A DNA stretch of 42,086 nt, taken from assembly GCA_944321905.1 (NCBI GenBank), contig CALUNI010000007.1, positions 1-42,086 on the forward strand, written 5' to 3'. Below, piece by piece: positions 16,421 through 24,512 of this stretch. Source of the stretch: an uncultured Muribaculaceae bacterium (lineage in GTDB: Bacteria > Bacteroidota > Bacteroidia > Bacteroidales > Muribaculaceae). The notes beneath the pieces were generated by a model. The model was given only the letters and a program-made list of their open reading frames with translations. It did no database searches and was not told the origin of the DNA. The position numbers and the translations under genes were made by a program. How positions within the stretch are numbered: the first letter of the stretch is position 1; each line of letters begins with the position of its first letter.

Positions 16421-19216
16421 ATGAACAAATTAAGACTTTCTTCATTGCTCATACTGCTGTTGTCGTGCAGCATGTGGGCTTGGGCGCAGGTCGTATATTC
16501 CGAACCTGCAGTCATCCAACAGAGCAGTACCGGAATCGTGGTATATTTCAATGCCGACGAAGGTAACAAAGGACTTGCCGGAGTGACAGACGGGGTATAT
16601 GCCCACACCGGCGTAATCACCACCGAGAGCAGTAGCGACAGCGATTGGCGACATGCGCCGACATGGGGCGACAATTCCGACAAATACGCACTCGAATTTG
16701 TCAGCACCGACTTATGGAAACTTGAAATCGGAGACCTTAAGTCTTATTACGGGCTTGAAGATGGAGAACAAGTGACCCGACTGGCATTCGTGTTCCGCAA
16801 CGAGACCAGCACCCTTGAAGGCAAGACGGCAAGCGGCGGAGATATATTTATCGATGTTTATCCCGATGGGCTTGCAGTAAACCTCACAAGCAATGCCACA
16901 AGCAGCGTCCTTACCGACAACAATTGCACGGTTTCCTTTACCGTAAATTCGACCATTGCTGCCAACTTGTCGCTGCACCTCAACGATGCCGACGCAGCAC
17001 CGATTGCATCGAAGTCAGGCGCAAACACGCTTACCTACACCCACACATTTCCTCAAGGCAGCTACGACGTAATAGCAAAAGCCTCGGCCAATGGAGAGAC
17101 GGTGCTCGACACCATTTCACTGTGCCACCGCGGCAATTCACAGCAAGTGGCCTACAGCGGAACTCTCAAGCAAGGAGCTACAGCCAATGCCGACGGCAGC
17201 GTCACATTCTGCCTGTATGCCCCGGGCAAGAGCAACGTGATACTGGTGGGCGAATGGGATAATTACAAAGTGCTGAACGAGAACGTGATGAACTATCAAG
17301 ACGACCGCTACTTCTGGCTCACCATACCGGCAGGAACCATCGACATGGACAAGGAATATGGCTACTACTACATAGTCGATGACAATATTTACGTGGCCGA
17401 CCCATATGCACGGTTGATTCTTGACCCGTGGAACGACAAGTATATCAATGAAGGCTACACACGCTATCCCGACATGAAACAGTTCCCGAGCGACCGCGTG
17501 GGCGACTTTGCCATAGCTGTCTTCCACGGAAATGGCGACGGCTACCAGTGGGAAGTGACCGACTTCGACGCTCCTGCCAAGGAAAACCTGATAATCTACG
17601 AATTGCTGCTGCGCGACTTCACCGAAGAGCAATGCATCGAGTCGGCAATGGAACATCTCGACTACCTCGACGCTCTCGGAATCAACGCCATAGAGCTAAT
17701 GCCTATAATGGAATTTGACGGAAACAATTCTTGGGGATACAACCCCAACTTCTACTTTGCTCCCGACAAGTACTATGGCTCCAGCACGATGTACAAGACA
17801 TTCATCGACGAGTGCCACAAACGCGGCATTGCCGTCATCCTCGACATCGTGTTCAACCACACCTATGGGCAACACCCTTGGTGCAAAATGTACTGGGACG
17901 CAAGCCGTAACGTACCATCGTCCGACAATCCGTTCTACAACTCTACCGCTCCCCACAACTACAGCGTGGGCAACGACTGGAAGCTCGAAAGCGAACAGGT
18001 TCGCAGCTATATGTGCGACGTGCTGCAATACTGGCTCAGCGAATACAAGGTTGACGGATTCCGTTTCGACCTTGCCAAGGGCCTCGGCGACTCCAATAGC
18101 TATTCAAGCGACTATGACGGCAACGCATACAACAGTTCACGCATCCGCAACATGAAGCAATTCATGGATGCCATGTGGGAAGTCAACCCCGACGCTTATG
18201 CGATATGTGAATATTTTGTCTCCACAGCCGAAGAAAACGAGATAGGCAATTACGGCGGCATGTCGTGGAAAAACAAGAACTACGCCTATCGCCAGGCCGC
18301 AATGGGATGGCAAGAAGGAAGTGAATTCAGGGGCATGTACACCGGCGACGAAAGTCGTCCGTTTGGCTCTACCGTTGGCTACATGGAAAGCCATGACGAG
18401 GAGCGCATGGGATACAGCCAGACGGCATACGGAAACGGCACGCTCCAGTCGGTATTGTCATACCGCATGCGCCGCCTCGGTTCCAACGCCGCATTCTCGT
18501 TGCTCGTGCCGGGCGCCAAGATGATTTGGCAATTTGGCGAATTGGGTTACGACATAAGCGGAGGCAACGGAGACACCGACCCCAAAGAACCGCATTGGGA
18601 ATATTACGACAACAGCAACCGCAAGGGACTGTATGACACTTACGCAAAATTGCTTGCCATCCGCAATTCCAATCCCGACTTGTTCAGCAGCGATGCCGAA
18701 TTCTATTGGGATGCCGACGCGTCAGACTGGGGAACGGGACGCTTTATAACAATGCGTAACGCCGACCACAGCAAGGTGCTCGTGGCTGCCTACAACCTTG
18801 GCACGTCGGGCAGCGCGACATTCCCTTACACGTTTGACGACCCCAACGGGCAATATTACATCTCGGCTCAGTCCTACAATGTTTCGGGCATATCATTTGA
18901 TGCCGCAGCAGGAACCATAACACTGCCTGCCCACTGCTTCGTGGTGATAACCAACATTGAAAACGCCGGCATAGACGAAATAGCAGCCGATGATGCAAAC
19001 GACAATATCAGCATTTATCCGAATCCTGCAACCGACTATGTTCAAGTAAGCAGCACCGACGTTGAGCGCATCGAAGTATATAGCCTCACCGGCCAATTGG
19101 TTGCCACTTGCACCGGTTGCAACACGATAGATGTATCAAGCCTTGTCGCCGGAAACTACATCGTGCGCGTCCACACGCCGCAAGGCATTGAAACCGAGAA
19201 ATTGATGAAACGCTAA
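16421..19216 (+). CDS. T9SS-exported GH13 family alpha-amylase / pullulanase-like enzyme
   Basis: The 931-residue protein is a secreted starch-degrading enzyme. It has a signal peptide (MNKLRLSSLLILLLSCSMWAWA), an N-terminal beta-sandwich region (about 25-240) and an isoamylase-like N domain (SVTFCLYAPGKSNVILVGEWDNY). The GH13 barrel carries all four conserved regions: DIVFNHT (D475), GFRFDLAKG (nucleophile D550), ICEYF (acid/base E597) and MESHDEER (H658, D659). The last 70 residues (ISIYPNPATDYVQVSSTDVERI to the end) are a type A T9SS sorting domain, so the enzyme is sent through the type IX system to the surface or medium. Cleavage of alpha-1,4 or alpha-1,6 glucosidic bonds is expected, but the exact specificity is not readable. 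It is monocistronic, with a strong promoter and terminator. Confidence 0.95.
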   Translation: MNKLRLSSLLILLLSCSMWAWAQVVYSEPAVIQQSSTGIVVYFNADEGNKGLAGVTDGVYAHTGVITTESSSDSDWRHAPTWGDNSDKYALEFVSTDLWKLEIGDLKSYYGLEDGEQVTRLAFVFRNETSTLEGKTASGGDIFIDVYPDGLAVNLTSNATSSVLTDNNCTVSFTVNSTIAANLSLHLNDADAAPIASKSGANTLTYTHTFPQGSYDVIAKASANGETVLDTISLCHRGNSQQVAYSGTLKQGATANADGSVTFCLYAPGKSNVILVGEWDNYKVLNENVMNYQDDRYFWLTIPAGTIDMDKEYGYYYIVDDNIYVADPYARLILDPWNDKYINEGYTRYPDMKQFPSDRVGDFAIAVFHGNGDGYQWEVTDFDAPAKENLIIYELLLRDFTEEQCIESAMEHLDYLDALGINAIELMPIMEFDGNNSWGYNPNFYFAPDKYYGSSTMYKTFIDECHKRGIAVILDIVFNHTYGQHPWCKMYWDASRNVPSSDNPFYNSTAPHNYSVGNDWKLESEQVRSYMCDVLQYWLSEYKVDGFRFDLAKGLGDSNSYSSDYDGNAYNSSRIRNMKQFMDAMWEVNPDAYAICEYFVSTAEENEIGNYGGMSWKNKNYAYRQAAMGWQEGSEFRGMYTGDESRPFGSTVGYMESHDEERMGYSQTAYGNGTLQSVLSYRMRRLGSNAAFSLLVPGAKMIWQFGELGYDISGGNGDTDPKEPHWEYYDNSNRKGLYDTYAKLLAIRNSNPDLFSSDAEFYWDADASDWGTGRFITMRNADHSKVLVAAYNLGTSGSATFPYTFDDPNGQYYISAQSYNVSGISFDAAAGTITLPAHCFVVITNIENAGIDEIAADDANDNISIYPNPATDYVQVSSTDVERIEVYSLTGQLVATCTGCNTIDVSSLVAGNYIVRVHTPQGIETEKLMKR

Positions 19217-19235
19217 TTTATATCTCTAAAGCTAA

Positions 19236-19284
19236 CAAGCCGCTGCCCCAAAAGTATTTTTGCACGGGCAGCGGCTTGTTTTTT
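19236..19284 (+). terminator. Intrinsic terminator after the amylase gene
   Basis: CAAGCCGCTGCCC (19236-19248) and GGGCAGCGGCTTG (19266-19278) form a perfect 13-bp stem, followed by six T. Confidence 0.95.
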
Positions 19285-19311
19285 ATCCCAAATCGGTCAT
19301 TAGATTTGGGT

Positions 19312-19974
19312 TTATCGTTTTATGGCTCGGAGTATCTCACGCTTGCCTCTCGGAGGCCCGGCAAGGCGTTCCACATCGAAGCCTATGGCCGAAAGGCGGC
19401 GGCGCACCTCGCCTTTGGCGCAATATGTCGTCAACACCCCGCCTTCCGACATGCAACCGTATAGTCGCGACATTGATTCGACGCTCCACATCTCGGGCTG
19501 CTTGTCGGGCGAAAATGCGTCCATGTAACACACATCTATATCTTCAGGCAGAATAAGAGCCGAAGATGTGAAATCGCCAAGTATTTTATGCAACGTAAAC
19601 CGAGCCGACAATTCCACATCACAATTCCATGGTGCCAAGTGAATGCTGTGCAGCATCGCTTCATATTCGGCATACCCAGCCGCCACAGCAGCCGCCTCGT
19701 CGGCTTGTAACGGATATAGCTCTACGGCATAATACGCAATGTGTTTTTTTGTCGTGTCGCAGGCCGTAATGGCAGTGTTTAATCCGGTGCCAAGCCCTAC
19801 CTCAAGCACTCTCACGTCAATGCCGGGATGATGACGTAACCCACAATCGCGAAACACGTGCAAGCTCTCGGTCAAAGCCCCTTTAACCGAATGATAATGC
19901 TCGTCTATCGCAGGAAGATAAACAGTTGCCGAACCGTCGGCCGTGATTTCAATCTCCTTTTCGGCCATCTTCAT
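19312..19974 (-). CDS. mnmD: tRNA (mnm5s2U34)-methyltransferase MnmD
   Basis: MnmD uses S-adenosylmethionine to methylate the 5-aminomethyl group of the wobble uridine U34 in tRNAs for Lys, Glu and Gln. The 220-residue protein matches the free-standing MnmD domain, that is, the methyltransferase half of E. coli MnmC. It has the SAM-binding motif VLEVGLGTGLNTAI, the characteristic CYMDAFSPDKQPEMWS, TTYCAKGEVRRRL, and the C-terminal GPPRGKREILRA. No MnmC-type oxidase domain is attached. Its start overlaps the end of the U32 gene by 26 bp, so the two are cotranscribed. ATG 19974 is used, but the in-frame ATG two codons later is equally possible. Confidence 0.93.
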   Translation of the reverse strand: MKMAEKEIEITADGSATVYLPAIDEHYHSVKGALTESLHVFRDCGLRHHPGIDVRVLEVGLGTGLNTAITACDTTKKHIAYYAVELYPLQADEAAAVAAGYAEYEAMLHSIHLAPWNCDVELSARFTLHKILGDFTSSALILPEDIDVCYMDAFSPDKQPEMWSVESMSRLYGCMSEGGVLTTYCAKGEVRRRLSAIGFDVERLAGPPRGKREILRAIKR

Positions 19975-21238
19975 TGGCTTTCTTCGCAGACCTCAATTTG
20001 TCGGAATCCCACCAGACATATAACTTATCGCTTGGCCTGATTTTTTCATCCACTTTTATCGAAAAACGGTCGCCTTTCACTGCTTTTGCCACAGGCTTCA
20101 AGTCAACGCGTATTTCTTCCACGGTCATAGGTATCGCGCCAGTCGTGGGGCCGATTATGAGTATTTCGTCGCCGACGTTCAGCTCCCCTGCCTCCATTAG
20201 GAATTCTGCGACCTTTATGTTTGAGAAATATCGCACGCCCTTTGCCGCATACACCTTTGTACGCGTGGCCGACGAGCCATATTTCGATGTCCACTCGCCC
20301 AACCGCTGACCAAGGTAATAGCCATTCCAGAAGCCACGGTTGAAAATCTTATCAAGACGGCTGTCCCATTCGGCAACTTTCTCGTCGCTGAAGGTCCCGT
20401 CAATGCATGCGTTGATGGCCTCGTTGTAGCATCCCACGGCCTCGCGCACATACTCCGGGCCTCGCGCACGCCCTTCTATTTTAAACACTCTCACCCCGGC
20501 ATCAATCATCTTATTCATGAAGTGAATAGTCTTTAAATCCTTTGGCGACATTATGTATTGATTCTCTATGGCAAGTTCATCGCCCGTTTCGCGGTCGCGC
20601 ACTGTATAGCCGCGGCGACATATTTGGCGACATGCGCCACGGTTGGCCGACGCTCCTGTCTCGTGAAGGCTCAAATAGCATTTTCCCGACACGGCCATGC
20701 ACAAAGCTCCATGACAGAACATCTCTATGCGTATGCGATTACCGTGCGGGCCACATATATTCTCGTCGTTTATGGTGCGGTATATGCGTCCCACTTGGTC
20801 GAGGTTAAGCTCGCGGGCAAGCACCATCACGTCGGCAAATTGAGAATAAAATTTCACAGCCTCGCTATTCGACACGTTCACCTGGGTGGATATGTGTACC
20901 TCTACGCCCACAGAGCGGGCATATGTGATGGCAGCCATATCCGAAGCAATGATTGCCGAAATTCCAGCATCACGGGCGGCATCGACTATGCCGTGCATCA
21001 GTTCCACATCCTCGTCATACACGATAGTGTTGACCGTCAAGTAGCTTTTCATCCCATTCTCCTTGCAATAAGATGCAATCTTATGCAAGTCGTCAACCGT
21101 GAAGTTTACCGACGACTTGGCACGCATGTTCAAGCCCTCGATACCGAAATACACCGCATCGGCGCCGCCTTGCACCGCCGCCACAAGCGACTCATACGAC
21201 CCCACGGGAGCCATTATTTCAAAATCGTTACGTTTCAT
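19949..21238 (-). CDS. U32 family protein, possibly tRNA wobble-uridine hydroxylation (TrhP/YegQ-like)
   Basis: The 429-residue protein has the U32 signature EMFCHGALCMAVSGKCYLS, the N-terminal barrel start (EIMAPVGSYESLVAAVQGGADAVYFG), and the Cys-rich segment RGACRQICRR. A small beta-barrel-like domain follows (about 330-410, NVGDEILIIGPTTGAI). U32 proteins were first called collagenases. Characterised bacterial members act in RNA hydroxylation: TrhP/YegQ in prephenate-dependent ho5U34 formation on tRNA, and RlhA on 23S rRNA. Length and layout best fit the TrhP/YegQ group. The overlap with mnmD, another U34 enzyme, supports a tRNA wobble role by inference. Specific assignment remains open; ordinary peptidase activity is the less likely alternative. 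Confidence 0.88.
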   Translation of the reverse strand: MKRNDFEIMAPVGSYESLVAAVQGGADAVYFGIEGLNMRAKSSVNFTVDDLHKIASYCKENGMKSYLTVNTIVYDEDVELMHGIVDAARDAGISAIIASDMAAITYARSVGVEVHISTQVNVSNSEAVKFYSQFADVMVLARELNLDQVGRIYRTINDENICGPHGNRIRIEMFCHGALCMAVSGKCYLSLHETGASANRGACRQICRRGYTVRDRETGDELAIENQYIMSPKDLKTIHFMNKMIDAGVRVFKIEGRARGPEYVREAVGCYNEAINACIDGTFSDEKVAEWDSRLDKIFNRGFWNGYYLGQRLGEWTSKYGSSATRTKVYAAKGVRYFSNIKVAEFLMEAGELNVGDEILIIGPTTGAIPMTVEEIRVDLKPVAKAVKGDRFSIKVDEKIRPSDKLYVWWDSDKLRSAKKANEDGRKGD

Positions 21239-21259
21239 TTATATGCACAAAAATCGTTA

Positions 21260-21291
21260 CAAAATTATAAGTGCCACAACTTTTAACCAAA
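21260..21291 (-). promoter_or_regulatory. Promoter of the U32-mnmD operon
   Basis: On the minus strand, TTTG (21291-21288), a 20-nt spacer and TAATTTTG (21267-21260) match the consensus exactly. Transcription would begin only about 15 nt before the ATG, a very short leader. Confidence 0.8.
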
Positions 21292-21350
21292 TCCACCGAA
21301 AAAAAACAATTAAATAATCGTCAACCTGCGCTATAATAGCCAATAAATCG

Positions 21351-21358
21351 TATATTTG
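21351..21358 (+). promoter_or_regulatory. Possible -7 box of the nitroreductase gene
   Basis: TATATTTG fits TAnnTTTG and lies about 90 bp before the start codon. No well-spaced -33 TTG is present, so this is tentative. Confidence 0.4.
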
Positions 21359-21446
21359 CTTGTCACTTGGATATCTTCAGACATTGACGCGATGCGCCGC
21401 CGCGCAGACCACACTTTTTGAATATGTACCCTTTTAATTATTTAAT

Positions 21447-22103
21447 ATGAAACTTTACAAATCAATCGTTGCTGCAATGTGCATTGCAGGTATCATGACC
21501 GGTTGCTCACAATCGGCATCAAATCAATCGTCGCCCGAATCCACTGCAACCGCAGTTGACACGGGAAAAGTAGTTGTCGAAAACATCATGGCCCGCCGCA
21601 GCGTCCGCCAATATAAAGATTATCCCGTAGGACGCGACACAATGCAGATACTGCTTGACTGTGGCATAAACGCGCCAAATGGCATGAACAAGCAGCCATG
21701 GGCCGTGAGAGTCATCGACGATCCCGAGTATATCAACGGAGTTACAGAGGTGTTCAAGAGCGTAAATCCCAAAATCGCCGAAGATCCCGGATTCAAAAAC
21801 ATGTTCCGCAACGCTCCGACCGTGATTTTTGTTGCAAACGACCCGGCGGCATCTTCTTCACAAATCGACTGCGGCCTGCTCGGAGGCAACATCATGCTCG
21901 CCGCCCGAGCAATGGGTTTAGGCACTTGCTGCCTTGGCAGTTCTGCCGCATTCATACAAAACGAACCTAAGGCAGCCGAATATCTCAAAAAGCTCGACTT
22001 GCCCGAAGGCTACGAATTACTGTTTTGCATTGCGGTAGGATATCCCGACGAATCGCCTGCCGCCAAAGAACGTGATGCATCGAAAGCACGATTCATCGAC
22101 TAA
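21447..22103 (+). CDS. Nitroreductase family protein with lipoprotein signal
   Basis: The 218-residue product has a lipoprotein signal ending MTGC (Cys20), then a Ser/Thr-rich spacer of about 20 residues. A complete nitroreductase domain follows: ENIMARRSVRQYKDYPV with the FMN-binding RRSVR motif, INAPNGMNKQPWAVRVI, an alpha-helical lid, and a C-terminal AARAMGLGTCCLGS and LLFCIAVGYPDESP. The family uses FMN and NAD(P)H to reduce nitro compounds, quinones and similar acceptors. Nitroreductases are normally cytoplasmic, so the lipid-anchor signal is unusual and implies an envelope location. There, NAD(P)H would be scarce and another electron donor might be needed. The gene stands alone between a probable promoter and a terminator. 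Confidence 0.92.
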   Translation: MKLYKSIVAAMCIAGIMTGCSQSASNQSSPESTATAVDTGKVVVENIMARRSVRQYKDYPVGRDTMQILLDCGINAPNGMNKQPWAVRVIDDPEYINGVTEVFKSVNPKIAEDPGFKNMFRNAPTVIFVANDPAASSSQIDCGLLGGNIMLAARAMGLGTCCLGSSAAFIQNEPKAAEYLKKLDLPEGYELLFCIAVGYPDESPAAKERDASKARFID

Positions 22104-22108
22104 TCTAA

Positions 22109-22147
22109 AAAAAGCACCGCATTAAGATTTTGAATGCGGTGCTTTTT
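22109..22147 (+). terminator. Intrinsic terminator after the nitroreductase gene
   Basis: AAAAAGCACCGCATT (22109-22123) and AATGCGGTGCTTTTT (22133-22147) form a perfect 15-bp inverted repeat with a T tract on both strands, so it may also work for the tRNA transcript in the other direction. Confidence 0.92.
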
Positions 22148-22161
22148 ATCGAAAGACATTG

Positions 22162-22248
22162 CGGAAAGACAGGGATTCGAACCCTGGATACAGTTACCTG
22201 TATAACGGTTTTCGAGACCGCCCCGTTCGGCCACTCCGGCATCTTTCC
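22162..22248 (-). tRNA. tRNA-Ser (anticodon CGA)
   Basis: The 87-nt minus-strand sequence folds as a class II tRNA. The acceptor arms are GGAAAGA and TCTTTCC with discriminator G. It has a D arm, and an anticodon loop CTCGAAA giving CGA at 22214-22212, which reads UCG codons. The long variable arm (TATACAG/CTGTAT) is typical of serine, and the T loop is TTCGAAT within CAGGGTTCGAATCCCTG. The 3' CCA is not encoded, as is usual in this phylum. It has its own promoter. Confidence 0.97.
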
Positions 22249-22273
22249 ATTGCGTTTATCGCAATTGCGAGTG

Positions 22274-22304
22274 CAAAGTTAGCAGTTATTTCTGAATCTC
22301 ACAA
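22274..22304 (-). promoter_or_regulatory. Promoter of tRNA-Ser(CGA)
   Basis: On the minus strand, TTG (22304-22302), a 20-nt spacer and TAACTTTG (22281-22274) match the consensus. The start would be about 20 nt upstream of the mature tRNA. Confidence 0.75.
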
Positions 22305-22369
22305 CATAAATCCGATTTTTCTTGCAGTATAAATTGTGAAATCCATCCATGAATGGATTCCCTCACAAG

Positions 22370-23371
22370 CTAATCAATCCCGCAATACTTTTTCAGCTCC
22401 CTGGTGGTACCATGCCGCTTGCCTGCAAGTTCATTGAGCCATTTATGCATCTTGTTGGCGCGCCACTTCTTGGCATCGGCAAATTTTTCGGGATCGGTGA
22501 CGCGTGTAAACACCACGCGCTGAATGGCAACTCGCGCACACGTATCGACTCCATACCCTGCATCTACCGGATTCTCGCCCGGACCGTTTGAACTCCAATA
22601 TATCACATTGCCTTCGCCGTCATATCCGAGAAATACCACGCTGTGGCCATGCTCCTGGTCGTCGGAAGCCACACCATTATCACCAATAATGGCTCCGCTG
22701 TCGCTGCCCGCAGTCTCGTTCCTATTCCAAAATATCTTCATGAAATCGCCTTTCCGGGCTTTTGCCCATACGGGATCGGCACACCACTCATCGTCGGTCA
22801 TGTAACATTCATCTTTATCCTCCCGATTTTTTTCTGTTTTCGCTCCGCGATACCCGGTAAAACTGAAACCGGCACCAAGCTCCTTCACCAATACAGCCAT
22901 GCCGGGGCCGTTTGCATTGGCCATGCCCCACAGTCCTTCGCCGTCTGGCTGGTTATATCCCTGATTGTTAATCACATCGGTAACCCCGCAAAAAGGCTTC
23001 ATGCTGAACCATGACAAATTAGGCACATCTTGTCTGCCATCCTTGTTGTCCCATATCTGGATAGCCTTGAGCATGGCAAGATATGTGGCCATCGAGCAGA
23101 ACGACGGTTGCGCCTTCGACACGTCGAGCCTTGGCTGCGCATCGGTGGGCTGCATGCCGAAGCATTCATTCATGGCTCTCCACGCAGTCCTGCGAAATTG
23201 CGCATTGGTATTGCGTCCGGTATAATACCCACCGTTCTCGGGGAACGAATCGATTGCCGCAACGATGGCATTCTGCCACTCTGCGTTAACGTAGCCACTC
23301 TTATCTTCGGCCTCCACGGCCGCAATGCACGCCAATATCAAGACAATGCACGATGTGATTTTCTTATTCAT
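22370..23371 (-). CDS. Exported papain-like fold (putative Cys amidase/peptidase) protein
   Basis: I do not recognise a named family. From ATG 23369-23371 (MNKKITSCIVLILACIAAVEA) the protein has 333 residues and an export signal. Cleavage could be after VEA (signal peptidase I) or before Cys15 (ILAC, lipoprotein). The order of motifs suggests a NlpC/P60- or CHAP-like cysteine hydrolase. There is a Cys at the start of a helix (AQPSFCSMATYLAML, C92), a strand opening KGDFMKIFWN, His in EHGHSVVFLGYD (H243), and Asn in IYWSSNGPGE (N262). Such enzymes usually cleave peptidoglycan peptides or other amide bonds. It lies last in the minus-strand run parC, DUF3316, S41, this gene, 70 bp after the S41 stop. 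The start 27 bp further upstream (23398) would add MVMNKNLEK, which does not suit a signal peptide. Confidence 0.7.
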   Translation of the reverse strand: MNKKITSCIVLILACIAAVEAEDKSGYVNAEWQNAIVAAIDSFPENGGYYTGRNTNAQFRRTAWRAMNECFGMQPTDAQPRLDVSKAQPSFCSMATYLAMLKAIQIWDNKDGRQDVPNLSWFSMKPFCGVTDVINNQGYNQPDGEGLWGMANANGPGMAVLVKELGAGFSFTGYRGAKTEKNREDKDECYMTDDEWCADPVWAKARKGDFMKIFWNRNETAGSDSGAIIGDNGVASDDQEHGHSVVFLGYDGEGNVIYWSSNGPGENPVDAGYGVDTCARVAIQRVVFTRVTDPEKFADAKKWRANKMHKWLNELAGKRHGTTRELKKYCGID

Positions 23372-23441
23372 TTTTTCCAAATTTTTATTCATAACCAATA
23401 TACAATAAACCTAACCGGCCAAGAACCGTGGTTTCTCCTGT

Positions 23442-24488
23442 TCAAGATTCTGCCTGCCGACAAACTCCTGTGGCAATCATTTCGTCGATTGCAGCAAAAG
23501 CTGTCTCAAGTATGGTATCACGCCCGACACGCATGTCGGCTTCATCCATGTCGATATCGTATCCTTCCGACGGCTCTGTGCCAAACTCGGTTTCGTTTCC
23601 ATAAGGGTCAAGAATCGAGCACGCCGAGAACCTCACGTTCCATCCATTAGGCAATTCCGAAGTGAAAGGCATACCGCTGCCGCCTCCGGTAGTGTCGCCC
23701 ACCACGCGCACATTTGGCAGCGATTTCATTATAGATACGAAATTATTTGTCGCACTAAACGAAGCCCGGTTTGTAAGAATCACTACAGGTTTCAAGAACT
23801 TTATGCGCGTATCGTCGGCAGGGTCGAAATAGTAAGCATACGGTTCCGAGAACTCGTCATGACCCGGCCCGGTTTTATGCGAGATATATCCTGCGAGCAC
23901 CCGTTCTGTGACAAATCGAGCCACGAGTCTTTCGACGTTAGTCAGAAAGCCGCCGCCGTTATCCCTCACGTCGATAACAAGCCCGTCGCAACTTGCAAGA
24001 TAAGACAATATTACATCCAAATTTCCCTCTCCTATTACCGTACCGAAGTCTCCATAATACATGTAACCAATATTATTACTCAAAATCTGGTATTTTATGC
24101 CCGACGACTGGCGGTAATTATAATTAAGGTAATACTCATCGATTATGCGTTCGTCGTAATTCACGGGATATTGTTCCCAAATCCAATACCGCGACACGTC
24201 CCACGGCGAAATAAGGTTTGTGTGGCCGTCTTTCAGCTCCTTGAGCATCTGCGCGCACACGTCAAAGAGTTCCTCGCCGGTCATCTCGGGAAGCACTTGC
24301 GCCCGATACTTCTGTCCCACCTGTTCCCAATCGACATTCTTGTATTCAAAAAAACAATAATGCTCGTCGATAATGGTCCATAACGCATCAAAATTGCCAT
24401 ATGGGTCATTGGCATATTCCTCGTAATCATGGCACGAGCCGAGAAACGCCAACAATCCTATGGCGACACAAGATATTATCTTATTCAT
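23442..24488 (-). CDS. S41 family peptidase, lipoprotein
   Basis: S41 (tail-specific/C-terminal processing-like) proteases cut exported proteins with a Ser nucleophile. From ATG 24486-24488 (MNKIISCVAIGLLAFLGSC) the protein has 348 residues and a strong lipobox (LGSC), so it is probably anchored in the periplasm or at the surface. Conserved features are the N-terminal helical region (YGNFDALWTIIDEHYCFF), GLVIDVRDNGGGFL, and the active-site segment LTNRASFSATNNFV, followed by VGDTTGGGSGMPF. I do not see a PDZ domain between the N-terminal part and the catalytic core, which is common among Bacteroidetes lipoprotein S41 enzymes. It sits 24 bp after the DUF3316 gene, so the two are cotranscribed. 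The longer start at 24500 is possible but less suited to a signal sequence. Confidence 0.9.
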   Translation of the reverse strand: MNKIISCVAIGLLAFLGSCHDYEEYANDPYGNFDALWTIIDEHYCFFEYKNVDWEQVGQKYRAQVLPEMTGEELFDVCAQMLKELKDGHTNLISPWDVSRYWIWEQYPVNYDERIIDEYYLNYNYRQSSGIKYQILSNNIGYMYYGDFGTVIGEGNLDVILSYLASCDGLVIDVRDNGGGFLTNVERLVARFVTERVLAGYISHKTGPGHDEFSEPYAYYFDPADDTRIKFLKPVVILTNRASFSATNNFVSIMKSLPNVRVVGDTTGGGSGMPFTSELPNGWNVRFSACSILDPYGNETEFGTEPSEGYDIDMDEADMRVGRDTILETAFAAIDEMIATGVCRQAES

Positions 24489-24512
24489 ATACATTTTCAT
24501 AACCCTGCAAAA

